64,000 nucleotides of DNA from Immersiella caudata. Its lineage: Eukaryota > Ascomycota > Sordariomycetes > Sordariales > Lasiosphaeriaceae. Of this stretch, positions 34,457-47,699 are shown one piece after another. The DNA lies in assembly GCA_030512335.1 (NCBI GenBank), contig JAULSU010000007.1, forward strand, positions 3,038,001-3,102,000. Direction: 5' to 3'. The position numbers and the translations under genes are program-made. Below the pieces are notes generated by a model. The model ran no database searches. It was not told the DNA's origin and saw only the letters and a list, made by a program, of their open reading frames with translations. The stretch's first letter is position 1. Each line of letters opens with the position of its first letter.

Positions 34457-36078
34457 GGTATCCAGCGTCCGGTGATCGAAGAGCGATAGCGATGGTGTTT
34501 TTGAGCACGGGAGCTGAACCGCAGGGCGAATCGACCGCCTCGCCACTCACTGCCCTATCCAGGGAAGCTGAACCGCGCAGCCGGTACCCACGAGGTCCTT
34601 TGCTAGGCGACCAGGGAATGGGGCCGAAGTGACGTCTTGTGGAAGACAATCGGCAGTATGCACGGGTGGGAGGAGCCGAGGAGCCGCCTTCAGCTAGCTG
34701 CCTGGTCCGGCTTCGTGGTCGACGAGTCGGTGTTGCCGATGCACTCGTAGAGGGCAGGTGCAAGGGGCGCCAAGGCGAGCACGGGAGCCGCCTGGGAAAA
34801 CGTGGGGAGGAGGGAGGGAAATAGAGAAAAAAGGGGACGAGCTACAAGGCTAGCATCGAACGTTGATCGTATTTTTTGGGGGCGGAGCTGCTGTATACTG
34901 CGTAGGGCAGACGCCAAGGATGTCTGTCGAACGCCTCTGGCTGCGTCGGTGACGAGGGGTTCAGCCCAGGCGAGAACGACGGGGTGCGTTGGGATGTGCT
35001 CGGACGGGCAATGCGATCCAATGGTGGAGCCTCCGAATCAACAACAATACACCAGGTCAGCTGAAGTAAGGTGAAGTGCGGCCCCTCGGATCCCAGCGGG
35101 CGCTGCGCAGACGTCTTGAGGTGGCCTAGTGGGTAACTGGCGGTGCCTCTAGCTCTGCGTCGCTCGACCTGTCAGTCCCACCTCCATGCACCAACAACTA
35201 AAGTCGGTGGGAGCGTTGCTGGCGTCTGTTCAGTCGTCGTCGGCGTCGTCGTCGGCGATGGCGTCGAGCGTGCTGCTGCTGCGAGGGTCGGCGGTGGTGC
35301 AAAGAGCAACGAAGATGGGCCGTTCCAAGGAGGGGGACTTTGAAGGCGGAACCCAGGTGGGAGTCCTCGAGTCAAATGTGCGCGCCGTGCGTGTGTGTGG
35401 GTGTGGATATTGAAGGCGCATTCGCAGCAGATTTCCTGCACCGCAAAAGCAGCTGCTGGGGGAGCGACGGGGGTGTGCGAGACGAGGTACAAGGGCTCTA
35501 CGCCAGGCAAAGTACCCAAAGTCCCCCCTGTCACTTCTTGCCTTGCGTAATGATCCCGGACGGTCAAGCCTACCAGATCCACTCAATCTTCCCGCTATTC
35601 TCAGCCCTCAAACTGAGGTGGGGCACGCATATCCGCGACCATTCCCCATCCAGCATGGCAGGGTGCAGCCCACAATTCCTACTGTGTACAAGGCAATACT
35701 CACGAAACCCCCGTCCCCCCGTTTCCTGTCGCCTGCCCAAAACTGTTCCTATTCACCCATGAATCTTGCACCGTCTAGGCCACGCATCAGAGTGGGCTCG
35801 CTGAAGACGGCCGATCAGCTGGGAGTCGCCAAGAACGATTTATGCGGCCCTCAGGACATCCCTCATGGACCAGAATAAAGATTCATCAATTTCTAGCGAC
35901 AGGCGACCTCCCGGGGTAAAACGGAGGCGGTATGGAAAAGGAGGGCGTGCCCGGTCTCGACAGGTGGGGTGGATTTAAGATCCTGGACGTTGCGACATTG
36001 CAATTGAAGGCGGCCCCGGCTCTGGGTGCTCAGAACGGGTCCGCCCCTGACCTTGTGGCAGGCAAGCTCGCAGGCTGC

Positions 36079-36102
36079 GGGGGGGGGGGGGGGGGGGGGG
36101 GG
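36079..36102 (+). repeat. 24-nt poly-G tract
   Basis: Uninterrupted run of 24 G on the plus strand. It could form G-quadruplex structures and is prone to length change and assembly error. Confidence 0.9.
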
Positions 36103-39100
36103 TGGAAGAGAACCGGCTCTGGGAGTGACATCGGAAGCTGGTTCTGTGTGAGTGACCCAGCGCCCTGTCACCTCTGGCCTTGGAGGGCTCTGGCAGCAAG
36201 TCGACTCTCAGCCACGCAGGTAGCCCTACATGATTTCTGCCCTCGATGGCGAGAGGGTGCGACGTACGTTAGCCCTGGGAAAAGTAGAGTACCTGCGCTG
36301 TCCCTTTTCCCCTTGCCTCACAGCTGAGGTGTGGCACGAGTTCGATCGGGCCAGGCCATTTTGAGTGGTCCGTTGCGAGCGACCGTTTTCCACCCGCTGT
36401 GCATCAGATGCCGTTCGGATGCTCGGAGCGTACGGAGCGCTGAAGCGAGCTCGACTCGGGAGACACAGATGTGGGCCTCGGCGACAATGTTGATATTCGA
36501 GGCTGGCTTCAGACTGCGTAGGTATGACCTCTTTACCGCCGGTTTTGTTGACCAAGCCAAACTCACCTATCCCGGCGCCGCTACTACATTTGGTTGGAAC
36601 ACCTAGCAGCCCACGCGACCCAGGCCTGCCCTGCCTCCTTGGTTCCACAAAGGGGCGCGTAGCGCCGCATGCTCTGCTGGGAGAAGACGACGGGACTTGC
36701 TAAGGTGGGAGGAACCACGACGTATTCGTATCTCCCTGCGGTGCAATCTCACAGCTGAGGAAGAATGCCAAAGTGGGAATCGAAGCCCTCTCCTCTCACG
36801 GCGCGATGCAACGGCTGGTGTTGCGTTCTGATCAGTGAGAACACCCCCCACGGCTCCGGTAGGACCCTCGAGTTGGGTCATTTCGTTCTGCCAACGACCA
36901 CTCAGTCCGCCGCATCTTGCAGCAAGTGGAGCGTCTTCCATCCTGCGTTCGATGGTGCATCTTCGAGGTGAGAGTGGTACGCAGGCCCGCATGGTGCTAG
37001 CTGCGCCGAGTCGGGGATGAGAGAAAACAAGTAAGAATGCCAAGCACGGGGCGCTGGCTTCCTGTCAGCTCATCTCACCGTCCACCACGCCCATCCACCA
37101 CGCCAGCAGCAGCGAGGAGGTGCCAAGGCAGCTGTGGTTGCGAGATGGAGTTCGCTTTGATTGTGCGTTCGCTTACCACGGCCGTTTTGGGCGCTCGCAA
37201 AGGTTCCGGGCAGGGAACAAAGTCACAGTCAGCATCCCGGGCGCTCAAATGAAGAGCCCAGCCCTATCAGGCTGGTCAGCCAGGCCCACGGTGAGTGCCT
37301 GTCGACCTTCGTCGTCGCCGTTACCAGCTGGTAATCCGGACAAAACGACATGCCCGGCCTATGTCTGTCTTTTAAAAACGTTGGGCCGTGGGAAAACGGC
37401 TCCGCGCCCCCGTCTCGGGCAGCGATGCAAGCCCGTCGAAGGCGGCGTGGCATTGGCGGCCACCAAGACGGTCAGGAAGTCTCATGCGCGGTCAACCCTG
37501 AAATGACTCGGATTGCCAAAGGCGGTAATTTTGAGCATAGGGTAGTTGAAGTTGACTCCTCCAAGAGGCAGCGGCCTGATTGCCCGGGTGTGCGCCCTGC
37601 TCTATGGACCTCTCGTTGCTGCGCTGGAAGATGGAGGTTGGCGCCGGTTGTGAAGGGACGGGTAATTCTCTGCACAAGAATAACTCGCTTCAGCGGTATA
37701 ATTATTTTTATTTTTCACCTGCGCCGGATCGCAGCGAGGCCGCGAGGGTGGGTTGGCTCGCGGCGACGGGAGGCGGGCAAAGCGGGACGGCACCTCATCG
37801 CACATCCAACCTCTCTGCCTTCCGCCTTACGAGGTGCAAAGGCGATTCCATTTCTGGCCCAGGTAAAGTCGTCGCGGGAGGTCAGTGCCGCCCCACCCCA
37901 CCCGCAATGGGAAACGCGCCATGCAGTCCCCCGTCCACCGTTTTGGCCTTCCTCCCCCGTCGCCCGCCGAGCAGAACACGTCCCTCTCGATGCAAGCAAG
38001 AGATGCACGCACGGCAGAGCACTGGCCCCGAATTTATTATCCCAACTTCTGGCACAACAGCCTATTCTCTCGCCATGGCTGACAAAGAGCTCGTAAGACC
38101 TCCCACCTGCTCAACCACGCCGTAGGTTTATTTCCGCGCCACACCACCTCAGGTAGGGCAGGCAAGTAGACTGGGCAGCAGCCCTGGAGGACGGGGACTG
38201 CGTGCGGGGTGAGACATCAAAACCCACGCACCTGCTTCAAGCCGAAGGTGGCAGGAAGGGAAAACGGGACGGCACAGAGCTGCGTGCGCCCAAACAACCG
38301 ACGGAAGCGCGGTGTTCCTCAACAAGCAGCCCGAGGAGCATTCGACGATCAACTGATGCGCGGGCACGCATGCCCTGCTACAGAGAGGCAGCTCGTAAGC
38401 TTAGGGAGGTGTCGAGACAACCCGATCTTGGAAGTCGGTGGTTGAACTTCAGCTCACGGCCCTCAAAGAGTGGGCTCCTGCCTCGCGGCAGCCTTCGGCA
38501 AGCCAGCCGTACTGCGGGGCGATCGATTCGTCACGCTCATCCCTGCAACCTCTCCTCCCACTACCCACCATGTCCAGCAATTCACCCTTCACAGCAGAGG
38601 AGACGAAATTACGTAGTGTCATTTATGGCCAGCTTTTGTGTTCCAACTGAGTCAGGTCGCAAGTCTGGATTCGCGGCGCCTGTCTTCGACCAAAACCAAA
38701 ACGGAGTCCAAAAATATCGAGATCTCCGGCCGCAACCTTCACCACCCAACTGCGAGAACCAACTACCACCTGCAGAACAAGCGATCACCGAGTGCGAAAG
38801 TCCGAGCTGAGATTTACACATGTGCTCAGTAAGCCATGTCCGATGGCTTGCCTTTGAAGTCACCGTTCGAACAGTTGCGCAGCTGGCGATGGTCAAGGAG
38901 AAGAGGGTTCTGCCTCAGCCCTACCTAGGGCTCAGCAACCCCGCCAAACGCAAGCGTGTTATTGGCCAAAATGGTGCCCAGTAAGGCCAGGCCACCCCTG
39001 CGAGGCTGGTCTACGGCCCCACATCTCCTCAACAACCACGGCGGAGTGTCTCAGCTTGGTCGGCGGTCACCCAACGCACATCGAAAAACGACGTGGAGAA

Positions 39101-41512
39101 CGATTGCCAAACACAACGGAGTGCGAACAGTTGGCTTGTCTCCACGTCGCGGCGGAAATGCTCCGTGTGCCCACCAGGTTCCAATTCCTCGTTCAACTTG
39201 TTTGAGCCCGCCAAGCTCGCATGGAAATGGCCATGGAAGAATCGCTTCGCATGCGGCCTCCCCTCTCTCACAGAGCCTTCCCGCTGGCGGGGGCCACCCA
39301 GCCGTCAACTGCCGCAAGACCCATCAGCCCCCACAGCCATTTTTCGTCCCAAGCTATCAGACGACAGAGCATTTCACGCCGCAAATGCTCCCGGGATTGC
39401 ATCTGTCTGATAACCGATGGTTTACCGACCCACGTCCAAATGCAAAGCTTTACAGCAAATCCATCTCTGCATGGCGAGCCTGGTCGCTTCGCTCCAGGCT
39501 ATTCCACTTCAGAGGCGGGGTTCGGGAGCATGCGTCTCTCTGTGCAGGAGGACATCGTCCATGTTATTGTGAGCGGCCGCCCCCTGCGCACCACACGGTT
39601 CGCTTGCTCATTCAGTCGCATCGCTGCAATGCGGCAATGTAAGTCATTTCCCGTCTGCCGCCCCGTATGGGTATTCCAGACAGCACTTCACACAAGTACG
39701 CTCGGGGCCCCTATCCCACCCACCTCTTATTATGAAGTCAACAAACACATAACCTCATCGGACCGGCTCTATCCCAGGCCGCACCGCTCCCGCGTGTGTG
39801 TTAGATTGAGGCTATAGTGGCACCAGAATTGCACATTCCCAAGGTGGTTTCCTGGGCGAAGGTCTGAGTAGAACACCACAGGCAACCTCCTGTTGTATTT
39901 CGGCAACCCTGCTCAGCGAGGGCGATTGGAGCAGCTTGGTTTCACCTGCAGCACGACCGTCCTCCGCCTAAAATGAAGAACTACAAAGGTACCCTGCAGC
40001 TTGAAACGGCTTCCCTACGGGGCGACTCGCCCTTGAGGTATCGCCATTTTATCAGGCCAGGAGGAAATTGCTATAGATATGGTGGTGTTGTGCTTGGCCC
40101 ACGGCATAACCGATGTTCCTCGAAACAACTCTCGTTGTCTCCCAAGCGGATCTTCATCAGTCCAACGCAGTCTCGAAGCGGTCACGGGAGAAGTGGTTGC
40201 AATGGAGCGCACACTGCCGTTGGTACTAGGGTTATGGCGAAGTCCCACCGAAGGCGGTCCTGGTCCGTTACAGGAAGAAACAGTGCCAGCGATGCTCCTG
40301 GGCCGTCCGGATCGTGGGGGGGGGACGGCCAGAACCCCGCAATGTCGGCTCTCTGGGGGAGCTGGGCTGAGGATGGCTCGCCCTTCACCCCCTGACGTAG
40401 CGTGGAAACAGCACCTTGGACTCCCGGGTAGCCCTACAGAGCCGAGCAATGTCTCGCAGACAACAGCACAGGCAAACTCGAACAACGACCCAACGACACT
40501 TCGGCGTCCACACAGACGGGCTCCACATTATCCGACATCGGGAAAGTGATAGGCCTGGTACGTATCTGTTACGCAACAACCGGTGCTAACGAGCCGAGCA
40601 CTGAAGCGGCCCATTTGGTCACGAACGCCAGCGCAAATGGACGCAAAGAGACACCCATTGACTTTGTCGTCACAGCGGTCCCAGGCTGACAGACGTCCAG
40701 CTGTTACGTACTGGCAGCTCCAACTCAGTCAGGGAAACCCATGCACCAGCGGGTATGCGTCCCTCGAGCGTCACCCCCGTGACAGACGACGATGATCGCA
40801 GACTCGGTAAGCACGGCGCCAACTGCCGGTAGACCCAAGATTTACGGATTGGATTCTTCGCTCGGGCTCGGGGACCCATCTGTGAATCAGGGGCATCGGC
40901 GAACAGATGGTTATTAGCGGCAGACTACAATGTCTGTGATAGCTCCGCAGAGCCCCGCAGCCAAGCGAATGATTGAGCCATCTCATCAGATACCATGTAC
41001 AGTAGCAACCCTATGTACTGCGAGTGCACGTCCAGCCGAGGTCCTCCGCCGTTCTCCACCCTCAAGATGCCTCCTCATTTCATCAACCACACGGCGTTAA
41101 TTGCAATGCACTAACCTACCTCGGTGTGCACCGATCTCGACTTGGCGCAGTGCAACACGCCAATGTCCAGAGTGGAGAGGAGGCCTCGTTCACACCATGA
41201 CCGCAACCAGTTTCTCCTGCGTCGGGAGGGGCTCGTGAACAGAAACGAGAGCAGGGAACGTCCAGTCTTGGCCAGCGCTGCGGAATGCCCATGGATGGGT
41301 CTCTGGGCTTTCCTGGCACGTGCCTAGCTGGCGATGTTTCGTTGCATTTCGGGCGTGTTGATCTCGGCGGCCGAGGCGAAACAGAGGGGCAAATTGCCAA
41401 TTGCGGCGAGCGGACTGGTTGCACCCTCACGGAAGGCGACGTGCACATCATCAAAACCTGATGACCGACGATTGGTCTCAAAGCCTCCCTTTCAGCTGGC
41501 GTGGAAACGCGA

Positions 41513-41543
41513 GCCTGCTGCAAGCAGTTTACTTGCAGCAGGC
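41513..41543. repeat. perfect 12-bp inverted repeat
   Basis: GCCTGCTGCAAG and CTTGCAGCAGGC are exact reverse complements separated by 7 nt. The result is a strong hairpin with no gene context. Confidence 0.85.
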
Positions 41544-43087
41544 CCTTACAGCACGGCGGGCTCGGAGAGGGGCCTGGTGTTCGAGTCAGGGCCGCTGGGG
41601 CCACAGCAACACGCGGATCGTGGCTCAGCGGCAAGGGAAGCGGGGTGCTTGTCCAGCATCCAGGTTTCTCACTGGTTTGCCGCCACGACGCCTGCCGATC
41701 ACCCAGGCAGGAGGCTCAACGAAACGAACAGTGTGGCGCCATTCGCCCTACAGTCTCGAATGGTGTTCATGCGATATTTCCAGTACAAGTGGAAACGCCC
41801 TTGGTGAGTACCTGGCGGAAGCTCAACTTCCAAGCACCAGATATTGGCTCCTGGTTTCCCGCGGCCTGTCACCAATGGTGCAGTCGCCCCGCTTTGGCTG
41901 ACCGACACCAACACCAGTCGATTCCGCTTCGCACGCAGTGTTGCTTTCGCTCGGAGACGGCGCCTCGCCTAGTGCAAGGAAAACGCTCCCCTCGCATCGC
42001 CTAGGTACGTTCCGCCACTGTGGTGAAACTGATTACAGCTGATGCCGTTTGCCTGTCTAGCCTTACGGACGTATCCGCGCGGCTGCCAACGTGGTCGACT
42101 CCCTCCAGCGCCCGCAGAACAGCTCTGTCATACCCGCCTGCCAGGCCGTAGCCGTCAACGCGCATCTTTCTGTCGGTCAACCACATTTGAGTGAGGACAC
42201 GTGCGATGGAGGCAAACCAGCTTCTCTCTGCATCGCTCCGTTTCCGTCCGTCAGGTATCTAGAGGATATGGTCAATGCTCCAGACCCATCAGGCCCCCGA
42301 AGTCGCTCCACCAGTCATGGCCGTCAACACAAGTGTCTGGCTTTCGCGAGCCAGCCCCCCAGCCTGAGACCGAAATGGCTTCTGAAAGCTAACTGGCCGC
42401 TCAGCTTTCTCGACGAAAGCGACCATGACTGTCACATTTCTTTTTTGTCCCGTGTCTCTCCTGCTCGACCAATCCACCTTGCGATCAACACTTGTTGGTC
42501 TCGTTCAGGGCCCCGGCCGCCGAACTGGCCGCCAGGCCCACCATCTCCGAGAGCACAAAGGTGCAGCATGGCACCCCTACGTCTCGAACATCTCACGTTC
42601 ATGCCATGAGGTCCACCTGTCAGACGAGGTGTCAAATTGTCACTCAAGGGAACCATAACCTGCGTCATGTCACATATGTGAGAATCACCTGGATGCCGAA
42701 AGCACGTAGCAGCTCGTTCTAGACCAAGTCCGATGGTTTTCAGCCTAGTTTTCAAAAATGGAAGGACTGGAACTCCCAGAAGGATCTCTGTGCAGGCTAG
42801 GATCCCTTGTTGATCCGTTCGGTGAGGTGATTTGCCACTTGTTTCGATCCGACTTTTGCGGTGGTTCAGCTTCAAGCGCCTTGTCAGCGACTATTTTGAT
42901 ATATCCAGGAGCCGAGTTGAGCAACAGGTGCGGAGTTCGCCGTTTATAGACCGCGACACACGAAGCTAAAGAAACTAATACCGTGTTGCTAGTCCCTGGC
43001 CTGGGTCACCAACAGCTGAAAAACGATACACATTATCGGCATCTATCACGGTCCATCACATGCCACGCGAGAGGACACTAAAGGCTT

Positions 43088-43116
43088 TGAACACGAGCAT
43101 GAGCAACTCGTGTTCA
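43088..43116. repeat. perfect 10-bp inverted repeat
   Basis: TGAACACGAG and CTCGTGTTCA flank a 9-nt loop. The hairpin sits in a locally more AT-rich island (about 42900-43400) inside the gene desert. Confidence 0.8.
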
Positions 43117-46100
43117 CCATGAGAACTATTTCTGCTGTTAGACATAGTGTCTAGTTCGGCCTCCCTTAGCTTAATCTAACTCGATCCTCCCGCAGCCGGC
43201 GATGGAAACATCGTCACGTAACCATTATGTATTAGCGCAGCTTTCCACTTAAGTCCTGCAACGAATCGCCGAAACAGGCAATCTGAAAGAACAGTCGATT
43301 ACCTAATGCCCGCACAGCAATCCCGACTTCGAGCTGGATCCGAGGTCTAGACTACCTGTTGATTTGCTGCCGAAGTTGCCGAGCCGACCCACATCAGGAC
43401 GAGTCAGTAGGCAATATCTTGTTCGCTCGAGAGGTGCATGGAACTAAGGTTCTTGGATTCATTGTCATCTTCAGATCAATTTGCTGCCACGATGAATCGA
43501 TGTCTCTGGTGATTCCTGGCCCTATCATGCTGTGTCGTGCATGTCTCATCTCGGGCAACCTATCGCAAGCCACAACGGAGGGACCTCGCAGACGGACTCT
43601 TGAGAGAGCCCGGGAGGCGCCAGACTATTGAAAGTAGCAGATTTATCGCCGCCGCGGCAGCACAAGCGCAGCGCTGGGGTTCGGCCGTGCGGTTGGTCTG
43701 TCTTGAGCGCCTGCGGGCGTGAGAGCGCGCTTCGCTGGCGGCTTTTATTGGCTCAGCGCCTGGGCTTGGTGGGACGCAGCCCACCACCGGGGACCGGGCG
43801 CCCTGTTCCGGGGCTGTCGCAGGCACAGTGACGGCACTGGGTGTCGATTCCCGCGAGTGGTGAACCAGAGTGCTGGGAATGATAGCTCACACGGCCTACA
43901 GAAGGCTGCTTCGTGAGACCCGAGTTGTGCAGCGTGATCTGTGATCCTGCCATCTCCAATCGCGGGCTCCTGTTTCTGCTGGGATGCTTGTTTGTTGCTC
44001 TCTGCATCGAATCCTATCTTCACTGGTCTCGGTTGCTCGCCCGGCCGTCGCCCCAATCCGAAAGAAAAACGTTGCTTCGCCGTACGGGCACAGCTGCATC
44101 TGCCCCTCGAAATAGGAACCTTATCGACGGCCAACCGGCACGGACAGCAGCCCCGCACTGTCAATGTCATGGAAGGAAGCCGCACTCTCGTGGGAAGTTC
44201 CGTGCGAGCAAATTGTTAGGCACACCGAGGGATGATTGCGGATTCCTGCCCGCCGCACCTCCGCAGATGGATCGTTCCGATCCTGGCCTGAGCTGGGACC
44301 GCCCCCAACGGCAAACCATCACCAACGTTTCGATCCTCATGCCGCTCCCGTCGCGTAAACTGACCAACGACAGCGACAGCTCGGGGCCAAGCACGTGCCA
44401 ACGGCAGAACTCTTTGCCCCTTTTCAGGTACACCCCCATCTCTCGACCTTCTCGGGAGCAACGATATTTTGTTCCTACCGGGCCAACCCCGAGCCGACGC
44501 ATCATCTGACCGTTGCCAAATTTACAGGTACCAACCTCAGCCTTGGAATTGACTGCTCATCTTGCGTCAAAGCCCGGCAAGGCTCGATAGACGGGCAGAA
44601 AGCACCTTTCGGCATGCAGGCAGAGCAACTGGCACCGTCGTGAAGAGCGGCGGCCGATGGCGATATGTAGTTTCCACGCATCCGTTTCGACGAACCCCGG
44701 CCCGTTTCCCCGCCCTTCCAGTGGGGTGCGCTTGACGGTATGCTTTCGCATGAAAGAGGATGACACGGATGACTGATCGAGGCAGCGGCATCCGAGGCAA
44801 CGCCGGGCTCGACCGGCACCGGGCCGATAACGTGGGGCTTACGGACACCGACTCAGCCGGTCCATCGAAGGAGCGGCGATCGCGGGGGTCAGATTCCTGA
44901 CGGTGGGTGGATTCGGAAAAGGTACGACCGCTTCCCTGGCATCCATCTTCAAACACTGTACAGCGGAGGAGGTAACATCCTGCAATCCTGCGTTGGCCTT
45001 TGTGTGCGTCCACAAATTTTCTCTTTGCTCCCTTTTTCGTTCACCGCCCTTCAGGGTAACGATGGCTTGGTGGTGGCAATTCGCCTCCCTCACACGTCCC
45101 GTGTTCCCAGGCCTTGGCAGACGGGGTGGTGCCAAGACCAGGCCCGTTCCTCCACTCGACCGCCAACCTTTCTGGCGGCGGTCAGCGGCAATTTACATTT
45201 TCAGCTGCCATGGTCGTTGCAATGAGGCAGCGACTTCCGAGTCAAGTTCTGTACACGGCCGGATGTACAGTACCTGGCTGTCGGATATCATCAACTGGGC
45301 CTCGACGCGACACATCCAGGGATCGTTGCCCTGTCTTCGGTGCCGCCGCTGGCGTTTGCCCCACCATGAACCGGCCCGTCGATCCCCAAACACAGAACAT
45401 GGCGCACAGTGGATTTTCCAAGCAGACCCGATGACAGGGAATCCAGCTATTGTTGGCAAAACACAGCATAAACGACAAGCTGAAACGAACAGCAATGACG
45501 CGCAAAGTCAGGTATGGAATTGTCATCAGATCAGATTAGCGATGCAGGTTTTAGGGCTGACCCTGAGCATCAGGTACGGACCTTCCGTTTCCGGGGCCAT
45601 GGCAGCGCGCTCTATCGACTTGGGCCATTTGTTCTAGAAGCCTTGTTCCACGACGGCTTTTCCCTTTTCTCACGCACACCTTCCTTTTTTCGCTCGGGCT
45701 GTGTCGCTCTTTGGGTTTCTCCTTCTAAGGCGCCAGTGGCATCATGTCACACTTTGTTGCCGTCCACCTGTCTTGTCGCCTGCAGTGCGCCGCTGGAAAA
45801 GCAACGCAGGCTGCCCTTTGCAATCCTTTCAAGGATGCTGTGCAAAAGCCTGCCTATTCCGTCCTGTTGTCCTGGTACGGGATGCGGGATGCGGTCACAG
45901 ACAACCAAGTTTGCTGCACCTTTTGCGACGTTACCCTTTGGTGTCGCCGAACGACCATCGCACTGTCAGAACTCAATTATGACGGGAGGGACATCGGTGG
46001 CGGATCCTTCCGGGCCCGGTTCCTGTGCGGCGGCACGCGTTACCCCATTTTCGCGTTCCGATGGCCACACCTCAGCTCCTCGCTGCAAAAAGACGACGAG

Positions 46101-47667
46101 CAAAGGGTGATGTCACCAAAGGCGTCCTCTTTAGTTTCACGGTGCCCGCACGACTACAGAAGGATTGTGCGTCTCGTTTGAGGCGGCATCTTGTGGCCAC
46201 TCCCCGGGCGCACAGTACCGGCCAGCTGGGAGCACCTCGGTGTTTATCCGGGCCTTCCTGTCGCTCGGAAGGGATGGGGCTGTGGCTTGGTTGTGCTAGC
46301 TCACCGAAGACATGCCATGCACAGGAGGGCAGGGCCAGCCCTGAAACAAGAACACCGACGACGTGGGCGGTGATGATGCGAGATATTCTTTGCAACTGGC
46401 CAGTGGCCAGTCGCCTCCCCACACGTTTCCTTCCCACAAATGACGGCCTTGATTCAGGGCGCATCCGGTACCGCATCTCTCAGCGCTAGCTTGCTGTTGT
46501 GTAACCGACAACGGGTTCCGCCTGACTCGACCGCAGATGACAGTGTCCGATTCAGACTCGCCATCTAAGCCCTTGGCCAACCGTATCACGGTTTTTCCGC
46601 GGATATCGATGTTGCTGGGGTGAATCTGCACTGTCAGCTCTGGTTGTCGAAAATGGCACAAGCGTCGCCACCGGACCTGATACGCGTCATGGGGTTGCTC
46701 GGAGGGTCTCCTTTGCGTGAGTGGGAACTGACCATGATCCCATCGTCAGGTGAATTTATCAGGATCATTTGCAATCTGAGAGGCTTGACGCTGACCCAAC
46801 GAGTCGGGTTTCGGTGCCTCGCTTGGAGCCGCGAGCGGTGGGTGATACCTCCGATGGTCCCGCGTGGTGGCAAAACATTGGATTCATTTCTGATTTGTCT
46901 TGCCTGGGAGTATCGTGCTGTCATGGGCAGGAGATTATCCCCGCCAGGCCAGCCCTGTCACCGAGCGAAACCAATGATGGGGGCGTACCGCGGAATTGCA
47001 CGCGTAAACGCCATTACGCGATACGAGGGACGCGTTCATAATGGAGACGCCACGGGCCACACTCGACCTCGGACAGGTAGACAGTCCGTCACCTGAAACC
47101 TCGAGATGGTACTATCTGCGGGAGGCTGCTTCTGGAAGGGGAGTGCATCTTTCCAAGGGACCTGCAATGTTTTCTTTTTCCTCCTACATGGTGGCCGACG
47201 ATGGCTGACAAGCGTCTTGCATGTGCCACGAAGAAAAAATCAAAGACGACATCCCGAAGTGGGAAGAGGTGGCCTGATTGCAGTGGCAATAAAGTTGGCG
47301 CCCCTTGCACGGGAGAGCTGCCGCGTTTTGATTACGGGCCGGTCCCCTGCCACCATTCCCAGTCGTCACTTCGACACCCCCCTTTGGGTCCTGTGGCTTA
47401 CTAACAGGATCACTGAGGGCGACCCTATCATGATGCCTCGCCCTGGCCATCGTGACGAGTCGTGGGTAGAAAATGTGCACCAAGGACCTTGTGGAATGCC
47501 GTCGGCGTTAACGTGAGAGAGTGTCTCCGCCGATGAGGTCCTGAGACACCGTCTCCCGCGTACTGGACGAGATGTCGTCCAATGTCACCCAGGCTAGGCC
47601 TGAAGCGGAGAGCATTCCCGCTTGTCAGAGAGCGGCCCGTGGTTCTGTCACAAACCCCTAATCTGAT

Positions 47668-47699
47668 CTCGGGCTGGCTCTCGGGCTGGCTCTCGGGCT
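47668..47699 (+). repeat. 12-nt tandem repeat, 2.7 copies
   Basis: CTCGGGCTGGCT is repeated twice exactly and followed by a partial third copy. A small minisatellite in non-coding DNA. Confidence 0.7.

Noticed and set aside
37350..38096. 248-codon open frame on the plus strand
   Set aside because: No family motif and low-complexity basic composition, consistent with GC-rich non-coding DNA.
38075..38987. Gene-like start GCCATGGCTGAC followed by GTAAGA, and a 56-codon frame ending at 38987 with KRKRVIGQNGAQ
   Set aside because: No set of GT-AG introns joined these into a coherent protein, and no homology was recognised. A transcript search could reopen this.
44903..45637. 244-codon open frame on the plus strand
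   Set aside because: No recognisable domain and irregular composition; treated as chance.
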